Positions 1 to 12,900 of a stretch of 64,000 bases of DNA are shown one piece after another. Position numbers and translations under genes: made by a program. This DNA comes from Crocodylus rhombifer. Taxonomy: Eukaryota > Chordata > Crocodylia > Crocodylidae. The stretch is taken from positions 439,166 through 503,165 of the forward strand of contig JAVSML010001163.1 in NCBI GenBank assembly GCA_038503035.1, read 5' to 3'. Below the pieces are notes generated by a model. That model was not told the origin of the DNA, made no database searches, and saw only the letters and a list, made by a program, of their open reading frames with translations. Numbering within the stretch: the first letter of the stretch is position 1; every line of letters begins with the position of its first letter.

Positions 1-3000
1 ACCGCTCTGGAAGTGAGATGAGTTTGGTTGGACCTTCCCGACCCAGTGCATTGGTCCTCCTGGAGTTCCTGTTTTGCAAGAGTCATTTTTTTTGCTAGCA
101 TGAGTGCCTCCCTGCTATTTTCCCCTAATCTTCATATTAAGGTATGTAAAGGAGACATATCCAAGAGTCTCTTAAAAGTATTGGATTAGCTGCTCCCTGC
201 AGCCAACTGTTTGTCCCCCAGACGATGGGTTTCAGGCCCAGGGTTAGGTGACCGCCTGCAAGTTGCCTAGTCCTGAGATAAAAAAGCAGTGACCAGCTTA
301 GTTACGTAGAGAGAAAGAGAAAGAAGCCGAGATGGAGACCTGCAAGGAGCAGGTAAGCCGCAGCAAGGGGTCCTGAATCGGGTGAAAAGACCTGGAGGAT
401 TGTCAAGTAGCGAGAGCTGCTGCAGTTGTGTTGGACAGTTTTGGTATTGAGAAATAAAGCAATCCCTGCAGACAGGGGCTGAAAACCTGCCCCCACTGGG
501 GGTTTTGTGTTGCCTTGCTGGCTGCTTGCAGGTTCCCTGTCACTTGTAATTGTTGTTTTTCCATACACGTAAAGCAGTTGGATACTGGTGGCCAGGCTGA
601 CCTTTGTTTTAGACAGAGAATGGCAAAATGAGAACAAACGAAGGAAAATTGGCTTTTCTCTGCCAGCCTTTACCCAGCATGAAAAGAGCTGCCTGTCCCT
701 GCCTTAGAGATTTAAAGGTTCAATACACAGACAGATCTTCTGAGTTTTATGTAACAGGGGTGTGCTTAGCTATCTTTTAATCAGAATTTTTTAAGGGTGC
801 CTGGGGTGTCTTCCCCCCCCTTGTTTTGGGTGTATGTAGTGTGGATAATGGCATGGATAGATGTGTCTCACATTTAAGGCCTCAGCTTCTTACAGCTGAA
901 TGATTATGGGATAATTTTAACTTTTACTTAAAAAAAAAACAAAAAAACCCAAAAAAACATTTCTAGTCCACATGCTTTCAAAGAAAAGCTTAAAAATGTG
1001 GCTCTGCATCAACTTGAGCAGCTCCAAAAACCAGAAAGCAAATAAGAAGAAATCAAAATACACGGCTTAAAAATACCCTCAGATTTGTTTTAAACCATCT
1101 CACAACTCTAGGGATACATGACCCATGAACTGTGAATTTTAAGGGAGTGAAAATACTAGAGGCCTTGCAGGTACCTTCTGGAGGAACACGCTGATACTGA
1201 ATGCAGCACGTGGCACCGAACAGAGATATGGGCAATGCTGGTCCTGCCGGTGACCTGCTCTGTGGCCTTCAGCATGACACTTGGTGTCTTTTTGCCCCTT
1301 GTCCTCTCTTGCCTTTTTTTGGCTGGTCCATTCAGCCTGTAAAGTCTCAAGAGGGTTTCTCTCACTGTGTCTCTGTACAGTGTATCATGCACTGGGGCTC
1401 CGGTCTCGGTTGGGTCACGACACCAATAATCAGTAAGATGTCAAATGAAAAAGCCAAGAGCTCCAAAAACCACCTCCTTCTCAAATCACCACCACTCTCT
1501 GAACAAGCAGCTCTCCTTCATAACCTGAAGCTGTGAAGGAGAAGGTCCTGTTGGCTTGTAATTTTGCACCTTTCCGGACATCTTCCAGGAAGAGCAGTAT
1601 CCCTGTGCCACCATCCTCTGGGTCCTTAAATATTACATTTATATTACTAGAGAATATCTTTAAACTACAGGCTGCTCGTGAGCGTTCATTCTGTAAGTGA
1701 ATCACCCCATGGCTCACAGAGAGTTGTAGCAGAGTACAACTGAACCAGGTCTGAAGGTGTTATTTCAGCACTACGACGTAAAAGCTCTGCTCTCAGTGGG
1801 TGTTTGTTTGCCGAGTCCTTCCTATTCTTTACACATAGCATTTGGGATGGTTTCTCCTTGTGCGCGTCTGGAGTAAAGGAAGGGCCGTCCATTAGGGACA
1901 GGAGGTAAAGCAGCTATCAGAGGGAGCCCTGTGCAGGTCAGCATGCAGCTTTGTAGGAGAGCAGAGAGCAGGGTGGCACGGGAGTGCTCCAGAGGGATTT
2001 TTACCCTGAGTCTGAGTGACAGAACAAAATTGCTTTGGGTAAATTGCTGAGCCGCTGCTAAATTCTGCTAATAGCAGGCAATTGCAGAAAATTAAGGTCT
2101 CTGGGGGGCAAAATAACAGATCCAGCCATTTCTTGAAACTCATCGAAAGTCGTTCCTTTAACCATAATTGTACTAAGAGATTCTAAAAGGGGCTAATATG
2201 AGCACAGCCTTCTGGCCATTTTTAAAACCATCGTGTTTCACCAAACACCTTCTCTTGTGCTTGCCATTAACCCTCTAATTGATCTAGTCGCTGTGTCAGT
2301 GAAGATGACAATTTGGGTATTTGCTGTCAAAACTCAGCACCTGCCCCCACCCCCCGGACTGCTTGGACAAAGGGGTGTTGAGAGTGCCGATAACTTCAGT
2401 GTGATTTCACCGTGGGGGCAGAGATGATTTACGGAGCCTGCACATCTCTGCCATAGACTGTGCAGACTGAGCTGCAGGCACTGAGTTGTGTTGGGATGTG
2501 ACCGGGGTAAATCCCTGAGTACAGGGATCCAGCCGGGGACGTGAACAGTCAAAGCTATCACAGCATCGCAGGTTGGGTAGTCCCCTGTCTTGCAGCCTGG
2601 AGGGAGGGTCTTTGCTTTTCCCACCTCCCCTGGTTCTACAGAAGCCGCTAAACCTGGCTACCCATTGCACTGCTCAGGGGAACGGGGTGGGAAAGGAGGT
2701 GGGGAGTGAACAGCGAGTCCCTTTATTGTCAATAGGAAAGATTGCCCGGTATTTCAGATACGCTTCTGCGGCCGTAGCTGGGGCTCACTGGTGTGTTAAT
2801 GGCAGTATATGATGTTTGCAAGTTCCTTGCTCCCGTGCCCGGGGCACCAAACTGTCGTTTGAGAGACCTGGGTTCTTTTTACTGCCTTTGCCGCTAATCT
2901 GCTGGGCTCTGTTGCTCTCTCTGCTTCAGTCTCCTCTGCCAGCCTTTGTCTGTCTCTGGACTGGGGTCTCTCCCTGTATGTCTCAACAGTGCTGAGTGAT

Positions 3001-6000
3001 TGCAGGTGGGTCTTCTACTGAGATGCAAATAGTAATTAAAAAGCAAGCGGTTGTGTGCTGTGCCCTAGTGCGGGGAACCTCACCAATAAGTGTATATCTT
3101 CCCCCATATGCTCAGAGAAAGACAATCCAAGACCACTGTAGGGCTGCAGCTCCATGAAGCCTCCAAGGGCCTGCTTCTTACCACATCCATTTTTGCTCAT
3201 TAGCTCCAAGGACGTGGCTTGCCCAGATGGCTATGCTTCAGTTGGTACACGTCAGCACTCTGATTTAACCAAGGGGTCTCCCTGTCACATACCCCAATTA
3301 TCACCGGGCTCTTGGCATATGCATCTCATTCAGGCACCCTGTTTCTTTGCAGTACCTCGTTAGCTCAGAAAATGTGCGAAGTTATTTGTAATCAGATCCT
3401 TTCGTGTTCAGCCTGTCCAAATGATAATGGAAGAGTTAAAGGACTCGTGAGACTTGGTGTTGACTTCAATCTTAAAGGCAAATTATGCCAAAGGCTAACC
3501 TCAGTAACAGGGCAAAAGTTTAATAGAGGCTTTTATGATGGTAAATGGTATAGCTGATTGGCGGGTCCTGATCCTGAATGTCTCCTTACACAGGATTTAG
3601 GCTGAGAGTCCACAGCAACAAATAGTTGCACGACTTCCACTGTAATTCACTTCACTTCTTGCCTGGCAACCAGAGGTTGAAAGAAAGCAAGGTTGGGAGC
3701 ATCAGCTTCTCTAGACCACCACCGTATCTCTTCCAAATGTGGGTCTGGTGCCTTGCGCATTAATGGATCTCCGTGTTTGGAAGGGAAGTGTTGGGTGGGG
3801 GGGAGTTATACCTTGGCTTATACCCACTTTTTATCCCATGTGGACTGCTGTGGGGGTTGTACGTGTTTACCCAAATTCTCCTCTGTAATTTTCAGCCTCA
3901 CCACGTTGCATCCTTTTTGACAGGTGTAAGCTTTTCAGCCGCCAGAGGAAATGCTCTATAGACTTCCTACTGTAAGCCGAGGGAGCAGTTCAGAATCCTC
4001 TGCTGTGAAAAGCAGCAGGCAAATGGGAAAGGTGCAGCGTCAGAATAAATGTAACAGCCATTCAAAAGATCCTAATACTGGAAGATGCCTGGTACCACAG
4101 AACGTAGAAAATATCACTGCTTCCATTTTCACAAATGCCTAGGGACTAGCCGAGGGCACTGCCAAATTTTCTGAAGTGCCGTACAAAAAAGCAGAGGCAT
4201 TTCTTGTCTCTTTGGAGTGTAAGCTCTTCAAGATAAGGTAGAAGATGCTGGGGACAAGAAAGGAGCACAATGGTCAAGCAAAGCGTGCCTGTTCGTTATG
4301 CAAAGGCTAGCAGGAAGGCTCAAAATCCTGGATGTATTTGACTTATAAAACATACTCTGCCATAGCCTAGGCATTTGTTGGTCATGGGCTTGTTAGACTA
4401 AAAAGGCTGTTACAACCTCAGTTGTGGCAGGGGAAAAGGAGCAACAGCAGTTTTGCTTTTCTAAGGTTTTGGGGTGTGAGCCTGAAACCCAAATGCAGCA
4501 GAGTATCCCATTCCCAGGCCCTGAGATCTGTTGATGCCAACAGGATGGTGGCATTCCTGCATGACTAAGTGTAAGCCAGTGGTCCAAGTGCATTACATGT
4601 GCTTCTCTCAGCCGGCCCCCCCCGTTGGATGCAAATCTGTTATGGTCCCAGCTACGTAACCCTCGTTCATAGCTCCACAGGTCCATGCACCGAGGCTCTG
4701 GGTTGGGCTCAAGCCCTTGAGACAGGCACGAGAGTCTTGCCAGCGTATTTCCTGTGAACAAGTTTGGCAGGACTGAAACAAAGGGCTCTCCCTTTCGCTC
4801 CTACCCATATCAAAGGGAGTTTTGCCATTAATTTCTGTGACTGTAGGAGCAGCACTTGCACCTCCGCCCTGAACACCCTGTTACTAGGGACCTACCTAAG
4901 TAACAGTGAGATAATGGGTTTTTTGCAGCCCGCTTGCGGCACCCAGAGCCACCTTCATTCAGTCTCTGTCTCTACCGCAGGCTGGTTGATTTTGCAGGAC
5001 ATTTCAGCCAACACCAGATTTCCCAGCTGTTTTCTGTGGTTTCCACAAAATGTGCAAAACCAAAATTTAGGTAGGTCCCTACCTATCACTGATTTTAGAG
5101 GACCTACTCAGCCATAAAAATTGCATATGACTTAAACACAGCATCAAACTGTGATCAGACCGCTAACAATCTTGGCTTGTGTGATTGCAGTATTTTTGTG
5201 CATACAATAAAAATACCAAATTGGAGCTGTTTTTCACTAGTTTTAGTATTTTTAATGCATTTTAACCCATTAGGTCCTTTCCTGAGTTATTTGATTCTGC
5301 TGTCAGGTTTTGTAAAAGCTATGACGCTTCAAGGACTTTATCTGGAGTTATCGACTTATGTTCAGGGGGAAAAGCTTTTTATTCCTAAAACTGAACCTAG
5401 AAATAAAAGGTCCTGCAGGGTTAGTTTACCAATCCCACCTTGTTCCCACCAGGACCCTCTTGTGCCAGGTGCTGTTCAAACACCGAACAAAGAGCCAGAG
5501 TTTAACATCCAAGTATAAGAAAAGATATAGCTGATTGCTACAGACAGATAAGGGAGCACAGGGAAACTGGAAGATGATGGGCATCAGTCGTAGCACATCA
5601 GGAGCCCAGTGGCTGTCAATATTTTTGCCAGCATCACAGCAACGGGAGTTTTAAGAAGGGTGCTGAAGTAGCTCTGCAGAAGTTTTTAAGGACTTCCTCC
5701 AAGGGATGGGGGCAGCATGAGTGTGACGGTCAGCACACGCCTAGAGCGTGGAGAAGCAGCTTGTATTTGGTGAGAAAGAAGTGAGGACCAAAGAAGAGAT
5801 GTATAGAAAGGTGCGACAGGATCAAGGAAATGGGCTTAGAGGCTGATTATTTGGGCAGGTTTCTGACTGGGTCTCAGCTTACACTTGAGCATGTACCTAT
5901 GTGCAGTAGCGGTGATTGAATTATTAGAAATGAAGGTCACCACAGCATCTGGAATAACTGCAGTGACTTCAGTGCCATGACTCCAGATTTACTTTGGCCT

Positions 6001-6769
6001 AGCTCAGAAGAGAGTTTGGCCCAGTACATTAAAAGAGGCCACTTTGGCTTCTTGTATCAGACTCCTAATAGCTTCCTTCAGAATGGATGCTCAACATAGA
6101 CACCCCATCCTAGGTGTAGATATGAATCTGGAGCAACCCATTTGGTTTCAAGAGTTGTTAAAAATAAAATGCTTTAGCAAAATGAAGAGGATGGTCATGT
6201 GCTGTAAATGCAGGATAAACCCCTCTCCCCAATTCCCAGACTTCATTTGATCTTTACCAGAATTATTTCCCTCGAAGAGAATTATTTAATCCACCAGGTA
6301 TCAAATCTTTTATTCCTCACATCTACTATCAGTTGCTCATAGTATTCCCATTAGACCTTAAATGCAGGGGGCTGCAAGCGAGAGAGGAACAGTGGAAAAA
6401 ACCCTGGTCAGACCCAGTTCACTCTCCCTTTCAGCATCCACTCTTGGCCGCTGTGTGACACAGGAGACTGGGCAAGGTGGACCTATGATCTGACCCAGTA
6501 CCCGGCAGTTCTTATGCGGTTGCCTCCGATCTCTCCGTGCCCGCTGAAATCAGTGGGACTATACTGCCAGAAACAACAACCTGCCATGCAAAATCTTCAA
6601 AATGTGGCCCTAAATATTCTTGATTTCCCAACAGATGTGTAGGTGGCCAGAATTTGTGGAAAGTTATGTGGCGTCTGAGTTGCGCAGGGTGGGTTACAAT
6701 GGCATAGTTTGAATGGCTAACACAAGTGGAGCAACCCCGTGTCACATGGCTGCATTGCCTTCTTTCTAG
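1..6769. other. 5' flank or upstream intron of ANKFN1
   Basis: No exon with recognisable family sequence was found. The stretch holds a possible LTR-like segment near 200-560, a homopolymer-rich stretch near 929-960, short SINE-like remnants (e.g. 4200-4260) and unique-looking A+T-balanced sequence. Because exon A begins at a splice acceptor, an upstream exon or promoter must lie here or further left. No CpG island or convincing core promoter was seen. Confidence 0.5.
200..560 (+). mobile_element. Possible degraded LTR-like segment
   Basis: A TATA-like box (gagataaaaaagc, about 275-287) is followed about 165 bp later by an AATAAAG signal (about 452). Next come a C/G hairpin (cccccactggggg) and GT-rich sequence, as in an LTR U3-R-U5 layout. 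No TG..CA ends, primer-binding site or internal retroviral genes were identified, so this is tentative. An ordinary unique sequence would be the alternative. Confidence 0.25.
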
Positions 6770-6974
6770 GACCTGCCACGTGAACATGACGCAGCAGATG
6801 CAGAACTTGAATCTTTCCCAGATGAAAAAGAGCAGCAGCGGACCGTCTTCTCCGAACGCTGCGAAACGGCTCTACCGAAACCTCTCCGAGAAGCTGAAGG
6901 GGAGTCACGCATCCTTCGACGAAGCATATTTCAGAGCCAGATCAGATAGACTCAGTCTCCGGAAGACTTCAGTG
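6770..6974 (+). CDS. ANKFN1: ANKFN1 exon A (first recognised coding exon; residues 1-63)
   Basis: A pyrimidine-rich tract ends in the acceptor tctttctAG (6768-6769), and the donor is GTG|GTAACT at 6975. The start is taken at ATG 6786, which opens MTQQMQNLN, the start I recall for mammalian ANKFN1. The segment is Ser/Lys/Arg rich (KKSSSGPSSPNAAKRLYRN, then SEKLKGSHASFDEAYF) and looks disordered and basic. The exon is open upstream of the ATG as far as the acceptor (G|ACC TGC CAC GTG AAC ATG). It could therefore be internal, carrying either 5' UTR or an N-terminal extension. The phase at the donor is 0. Confidence 0.92.
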
Positions 6975-9900
6975 GTAACTACTTCATGCTTATCAAACTA
7001 TCCATTCGCTACTCTCATTGATTTCACCTATGTCTCCTAAATCACTTTCCTTCAAAGTTGTGCCCTTTCCCTAACTCCTCATCTGCATTTTGTTTGTTTG
7101 TGGGCCCCCTCCACACGCGCGATGACTCCCAGCTTCACAAGCACAAAAAGTCCTACAAATAGGACTTGCTCCAGTAGCAAGTGCTGTGCTTGGAAATCAG
7201 CTGTTGGGGTGGCAGGGGTTGCTTTTTCCTTGTGGTCTAGGTTGTGCTACCTTTCTCACAGTTGCTTCCAGGAGTAAGGGCTCGTACGAGTAAACATGAC
7301 AGAATCTGGCCTTACGTAGCTGAAAAATGCCTACATTGGACCCAGAGGAAATAATTTTTGATCGGGGCATCCCAAAGAGTCTAGCTGAGGCATCAACTTT
7401 TCTAAACAACGGAGGAAGTGAAACTCATCTACGTAGTGATGAAATGCAAGGCAAGTTGGGTGCTGTGGTGTTGGCACCAGATAGGGATCTAGATCAGGAG
7501 AAGCAAGGATTACTTGCCTCCCCCCCACACAAAAAAAAACCATGCAAAAATCAAGGCTTTTGGCTTGGGACCTGTCTTCTGGTACAGAGCATGTGTGTGC
7601 AGTTGAGCATCCTAGTCCCACCTGCCCATGCGAGTAGTCCCAGTTACGTCAATGGGACTACTGCTGGGCAACCTTACGCATCTGTTCTTTGAAAAACCGG
7701 CAGAGACCCTGGACTAATGACACAAGCAAAACCTGGATCTTTATCCCTGGAGGAGGGCCACCCCCCTCATACTTCAGGCTTTGCTGTGAGAAGATGATTT
7801 TCCCTCCAAGCTACAGGGAGGGAGAAGAGATGTGGAAACCTGCCAGAATTATGTCCTGAAAGACGGCTCCCCCCAGCCTAGGGGAGCAGCAGGCTTTCGG
7901 CGCTGCGTGGGGATGTGCCAAGAAGCATCTGCTGGGGCAGTGAATCTGTCCCTCCAAGTACATGCTTGAAGCTAGCTAAGTGGATCACGGTGCTCAGCAC
8001 AGGGCAGGACTGGTCTCCTAAGGGGGCTGGGATGCTTAATGAGAACATCCTGTTCAACCTGGAAAAATGTGCAGGTTCAAGTTCCCTAACGCACGCAAGT
8101 CTGCTCAGTGCAGAAGCAGCACCGCAGGCAGCAGTCCCAGGACCGAAGCCCTTTGAGAGTTAATTCAGGACAATCGCATCGTGCTAAGGGGGACTTGCAT
8201 GAAGACCTGGGACCAGGCTCTGCCTGATTCCCTTACGGGGACACAGAGGCCAAAAGAAGCCCTTGTCTTCCTTGGCACAGTCCACGGAAAAGCTACGTTG
8301 CTGTAGGGCAGGCGTGGCTGAACTGCAACGCACCACAAGTGGCCCGACAGCCTCCGTGGTGGCACGTGGCAGACTGGGGAGGGGGCAGGCAGCACAGCGG
8401 CAATAGGGCAGAAAGCAGCGTAGCAGACTAGGCAGGGGGCAGGAATTGGAGTGGCACTTGGAGAGGGCACAATTTGTGACACACCTGTCGACAAGGTTGG
8501 CCTCCATAGCTCTAGAGGAATGGCTGTGTCCATACTACCGTGGTGCGACGTGGCATCCTAAAGGGAATATAGGACCGTGGCTCCCAGCTATCATCCCGAG
8601 AGCTGCTCAGGGGAACTGTTGTACCTTGTGGCAGGGGAGGCAGTGGGAAGTACTTACCACACTTGGTAATGGGAATGCAGCCTCCGTCTATCCAGGAGGC
8701 ATGTCTCCTTGAGGCACAGCATCTGCCGGTGCTTCCTACCTGAGGATAATTTGGGGTTCAGGGAGCTTGGTGCAGACCTGAAGTGTGAGCTGTTGGAAAG
8801 CCCTGTCCAGTCATGCTTCCCATCTCCCTTTTTTCTTACCATTTCTTTAATCACACATCTTTTGTGTGGCTAATGCTGTCAAGCGGCGGTGAGGAGCAGG
8901 AGGAGGACACGGGGTGCCGTGAGACCAAGCTGATGCGTGTGGTGGATGAAGAAGGCTCATCCGCCATGCCGAAGGAGCAGCTGCCAGCCCTGGGGATGGC
9001 AGTCTTGTGTTATCCTTGGAGGTCAAACTTGCTCTCTCCCGGCCCCTTTGCTTCTTCTTAGCCGGGAACTCCTGGTTCCCTTGCTAGGCCTGGGAGTGTT
9101 TGCATTGGGGTCAGTCCTTGGCCATCCCCTGACTCTGTTATCAGCAGTGACATGAGCGGTTTTCCACTGGCAAATAGAGCGAAACCTGCTAAATTAATTG
9201 ACCCACTACACAGCAGGAGAGTTTGATAGCTTTTGGTCACTGCTGACCTGTAGTGAGCGGTAAGTGCCAGGAGGTGCAGCTCTGTGTCCCATCACCAGTT
9301 CAGGGCTTGATCACGTACCCTTGCAAGTCAAAGGAGAAGACTCCTGCTGAGCCCAGTGGCTTTGGATCAGGTCCCAACGGAGACATTAAATCTTCCAACT
9401 TCTTGTTGCTTTCAGCCTCCCCTAGAACACAACACGACAGCCATTAAAATAGGGCAGAAATATGACACTTCACTGCTTGCTTGCTGCTGTATTTTCTGAT
9501 AACTGCATCTGTGGCATAATCATCACCTCCGACTAAAATCAAATTTCCAAATGAGCAAGCAGCATTTTTAGTTTTTCTTCACCTTCTGCTGGTGAACACT
9601 TTTTTTTTCTTTCCAGTCTCTTTTTCTCTGCAGCGCTTTCCAATTCAAGAAATTGTTGTCCCGTGACAGGCATAGCAATGCCCCAAAATAGCAGTATTCT
9701 TGAACTCGTGTTTATCAAAACAAATATTTGCTGGAATTGCATTAACATTTTTTCCTACCCCAGTAGCACATAGTGGAGTTTTTCAAGCTAACCTAAAGCA
9801 AATAACTTGAAAGGGGTACTTCATTTTAATTAGCTACAGAGGATAGCATTCTTAAACACCCTAGCACTGAATCACTTTACTGGAACTTGGTTATTGCTTT

Positions 9901-12900
9901 CAGCAAAGCAACACTGTGGTCCCTTTCAATATGTAGCTTTTTGAATGGGTGCAATACCTAAATAAATCTATCCCTTAGCGCAGCTGTCTCAAGTCAAGTC
10001 TCCTGGCAGCTTCTAATCCATTCAAGGAGGAGAAACTTGAAAACTGCCCCCAAACTTCAGTGGATCGCTTGCAAAAGCCCCTTCCAGTTCCTTTTGCACC
10101 CAGTGGTAATTTCATAGTAGGGAAAAATAGTCTAGTGAATGCAAATGAAGGCAGAAAGCAGGAGGCTCTTGTGAATTATTTTGACAATACCAGCTGGTCT
10201 GAAATGGAACATGTGGGCCTGATATCGTGTCGTCCTCCTATCCCCACTGGAAGTGCATCCCCCCGAGCTGCAGATGACTGAATAACACTGCAGTGCTAAA
10301 GAATGTTTTAAATAGTGTGTGTCAACTATTTGCGGTAAATATAGTCTGCAAAGAGATTCTGGGTTTCTGTTTGCAAACTAACAGTTGGGGAAAGGTGGTT
10401 TAGTCGACAGAGCACTTGTCTGGAGCTCAAGAGCTGAGCTCTGTTCCTAGCTTAGATGCAGATGCCATGTGTGACCAAGGGCAAACCACTGACTCTTCTG
10501 CGTCCCCATTTTAAAAAACAGGATCGATATTTTTGCTAACTTGCTGTAGGATCATGAGATTAAAACCTGCTAATGAAAACAAGGTGCTCGACTGTTGCGG
10601 TGACGAGAGCTTTTGTATGTCGAAAGAGCTCTAACTAGATGTAACGTTTTTCTTTTCGCTGTTCCAAACTAAGAGACAATTTGTCCTCTCCAGCGTATTT
10701 CAGCCCTTTGAATTTTTCACTTAGAGTATTTGATTTTTGTAGTTTGGTGACAGGGAGATTTGGAAAACAGACAGAAAGTGGGTTATACTGCATGCTCTGC
10801 TCCTTGTTTGGATGAATGTAGGTTTTTTAATGTTTGAGAAACAAATTTAGGCCTGTTCTGGCAAAGCATTTAAGTGTGTGCTAAAGTCCTGTTCACCAAA
10901 GCACTCATGCCCAGAATTTCTGATGTACAGATATAAAATTACAGATAGGCACCTAGTAGGATTTGCAAAGGTACCTGAATCATAGTCTTGAACTGAACTA
11001 AATTAAAATCTCCAATAATTTTTTAGCAATATTTACCCAGCTCTGGGGATGGGTACAGTCATTGTACGGCACCTAACATATCATCATAGTGCAGACGTAT
11101 ACATTTTTTAAAGAGCCAAATCCTGCTCTTAGCCTCAGGTTGTACAGCCACAGTAAACACCACAGAGTTCATTCAGCTACAGTATTCAAATTGCAGGAAT
11201 TGGCCCCAAATACTGAAGCTGTACCAAAAAAAAAAAAGATCGTTTTGCTTATTTCTAACACCAGGTTTGCCCCTTGCAATGCGATGTAATCAGCACAACA
11301 CAGATTTTGAACTTTCAGTATAATCTGAATATAAAATAAGGTGATATTTGTCACTTGAATAGCGCCGTATAAAACCTTACGTTGAATCCTCATGCACATG
11401 CTTTCAGGTCAGTTTAAATAACTCTAATGCTAATTTTATAGAAATGTGAAATTGAGACTGTATGTGGTATCGCAAAAGAATTCAGTGTCGGGAGGGGATT
11501 CGAAGGCAGAAAGAAATAAGTGGCTTCTAGTCCTGTACTCACCCCACTAGAGCCCCCTGGAAGTACTGAACCATTGATTTGTCTCACCTGGTCGTTTTTC
11601 TTGCTTGCGCGGTGACTATCAATCATTATTTTCTCAAGTGCACGTACTCGATTTCATTCAGCTAATAAAGAGTTGTAGAGATGTCTTTATGAATTGATTG
11701 CCTATTGACTTGGCTTGCACAGCGGTGGTACCAGCCACCTGATAGTGTTTGTTTTTTCCCCGTCAGATGAATGTGCAGGCAGTGCTGATGCTTCCCCTGA
11801 AATTTGCTTTAGCTGTATATATGACATGAAAACAGAGGGTGCAAATGCCTACATCAAATGAACTTGTAAGGGGTGCAGATGTGGCCAGAATTAATTCATT
11901 TTAAAGTTTAACTAAATATTCATGTTAAAATGGCATTGATAGCCAGCTCTAAATCTTAATAAAAAGCAGGCTTGGGAAGGATATAGTTGTTGGTTCTCCA
12001 TTCAGGGCAATAAACCAGAGAGAAAAGGAGTGTGCTTCTTAACCCTAAAGCTAACACCCTTATTTGAGTCAAGTATGCCTCAATAGCTTGGTGACAGGCA
12101 GCTCCCGAAGGTATGCCATAACCTCAAGCTCCTGAAGATTTCATGGGGTTTGATGACTTTTCACGTGTTTCAGGCTCATACCACAAGCGAACACAATTCC
12201 CTCGTTCTAAACAGGATGTTTCAGCGATGAATCGAAAGGGGGGAAGGCTGCACTACACCCAACTTCTCAGCTGTGGTTTCTGAGCAGCCAAGTATTACAT
12301 AAGCAGAACAGCAGATGTGTAGAGCTGCTGCAATAAAAGGAAACTGTGCTGCATTGCAGTAAAACAATGTAATTTTAGGATTTTCCCTATAATTGGGGAA
12401 ACTTGCAAGATCTATCTCTTACCTTGATTTTAGATGTTCCCTCTTAAGTGACAGTGCTCGCCTTGAAAAACTTAAAAAATTCCTTTAGGTAACATTGTCC
12501 CTCTGTCTAGCTACCCATCGCTCATCTGCCTCTCATTTCAAGATTGTCCTTTTGCACCATCGTGATAACATCAGCGTACTCTGTGCGCAGATGAAATCAC
12601 GGTCTCACAATTGCTGTGCTAGGTACTAGAGGTCCATGTCCTGAGCATCGTGTTTGCTCCATGTTTTGTCTTGAAATGGAGTTCCTTGGAAATAGGCAGA
12701 AAGCTGGACCCGATGATCTTGTAAGATAAGCCTGTGCAAAGTGGTAAGTATTCTTACCGTGGCCGATTTGGAGGGACAGTGATTTGAATCTCCAAATCAA
12801 ATCTCAATTTGGCCGAATCGGATCTGAAGATTTGGCGCCGGTTCGGAGATTCGGCCATAGACTAAACAGGCAGCAGTCCTCACCACGTTGGACACAGCTG

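Noticed and set aside
302..637. 111-codon ORF on the - strand
   Set aside because: Antisense of the LTR-like segment; no domain or supporting splice structure.
10385..10470. Possible tRNA gene
   Set aside because: The A and B boxes are degenerate and the cloverleaf cannot be completed. The downstream CORE-type sequence shows it is a SINE head.
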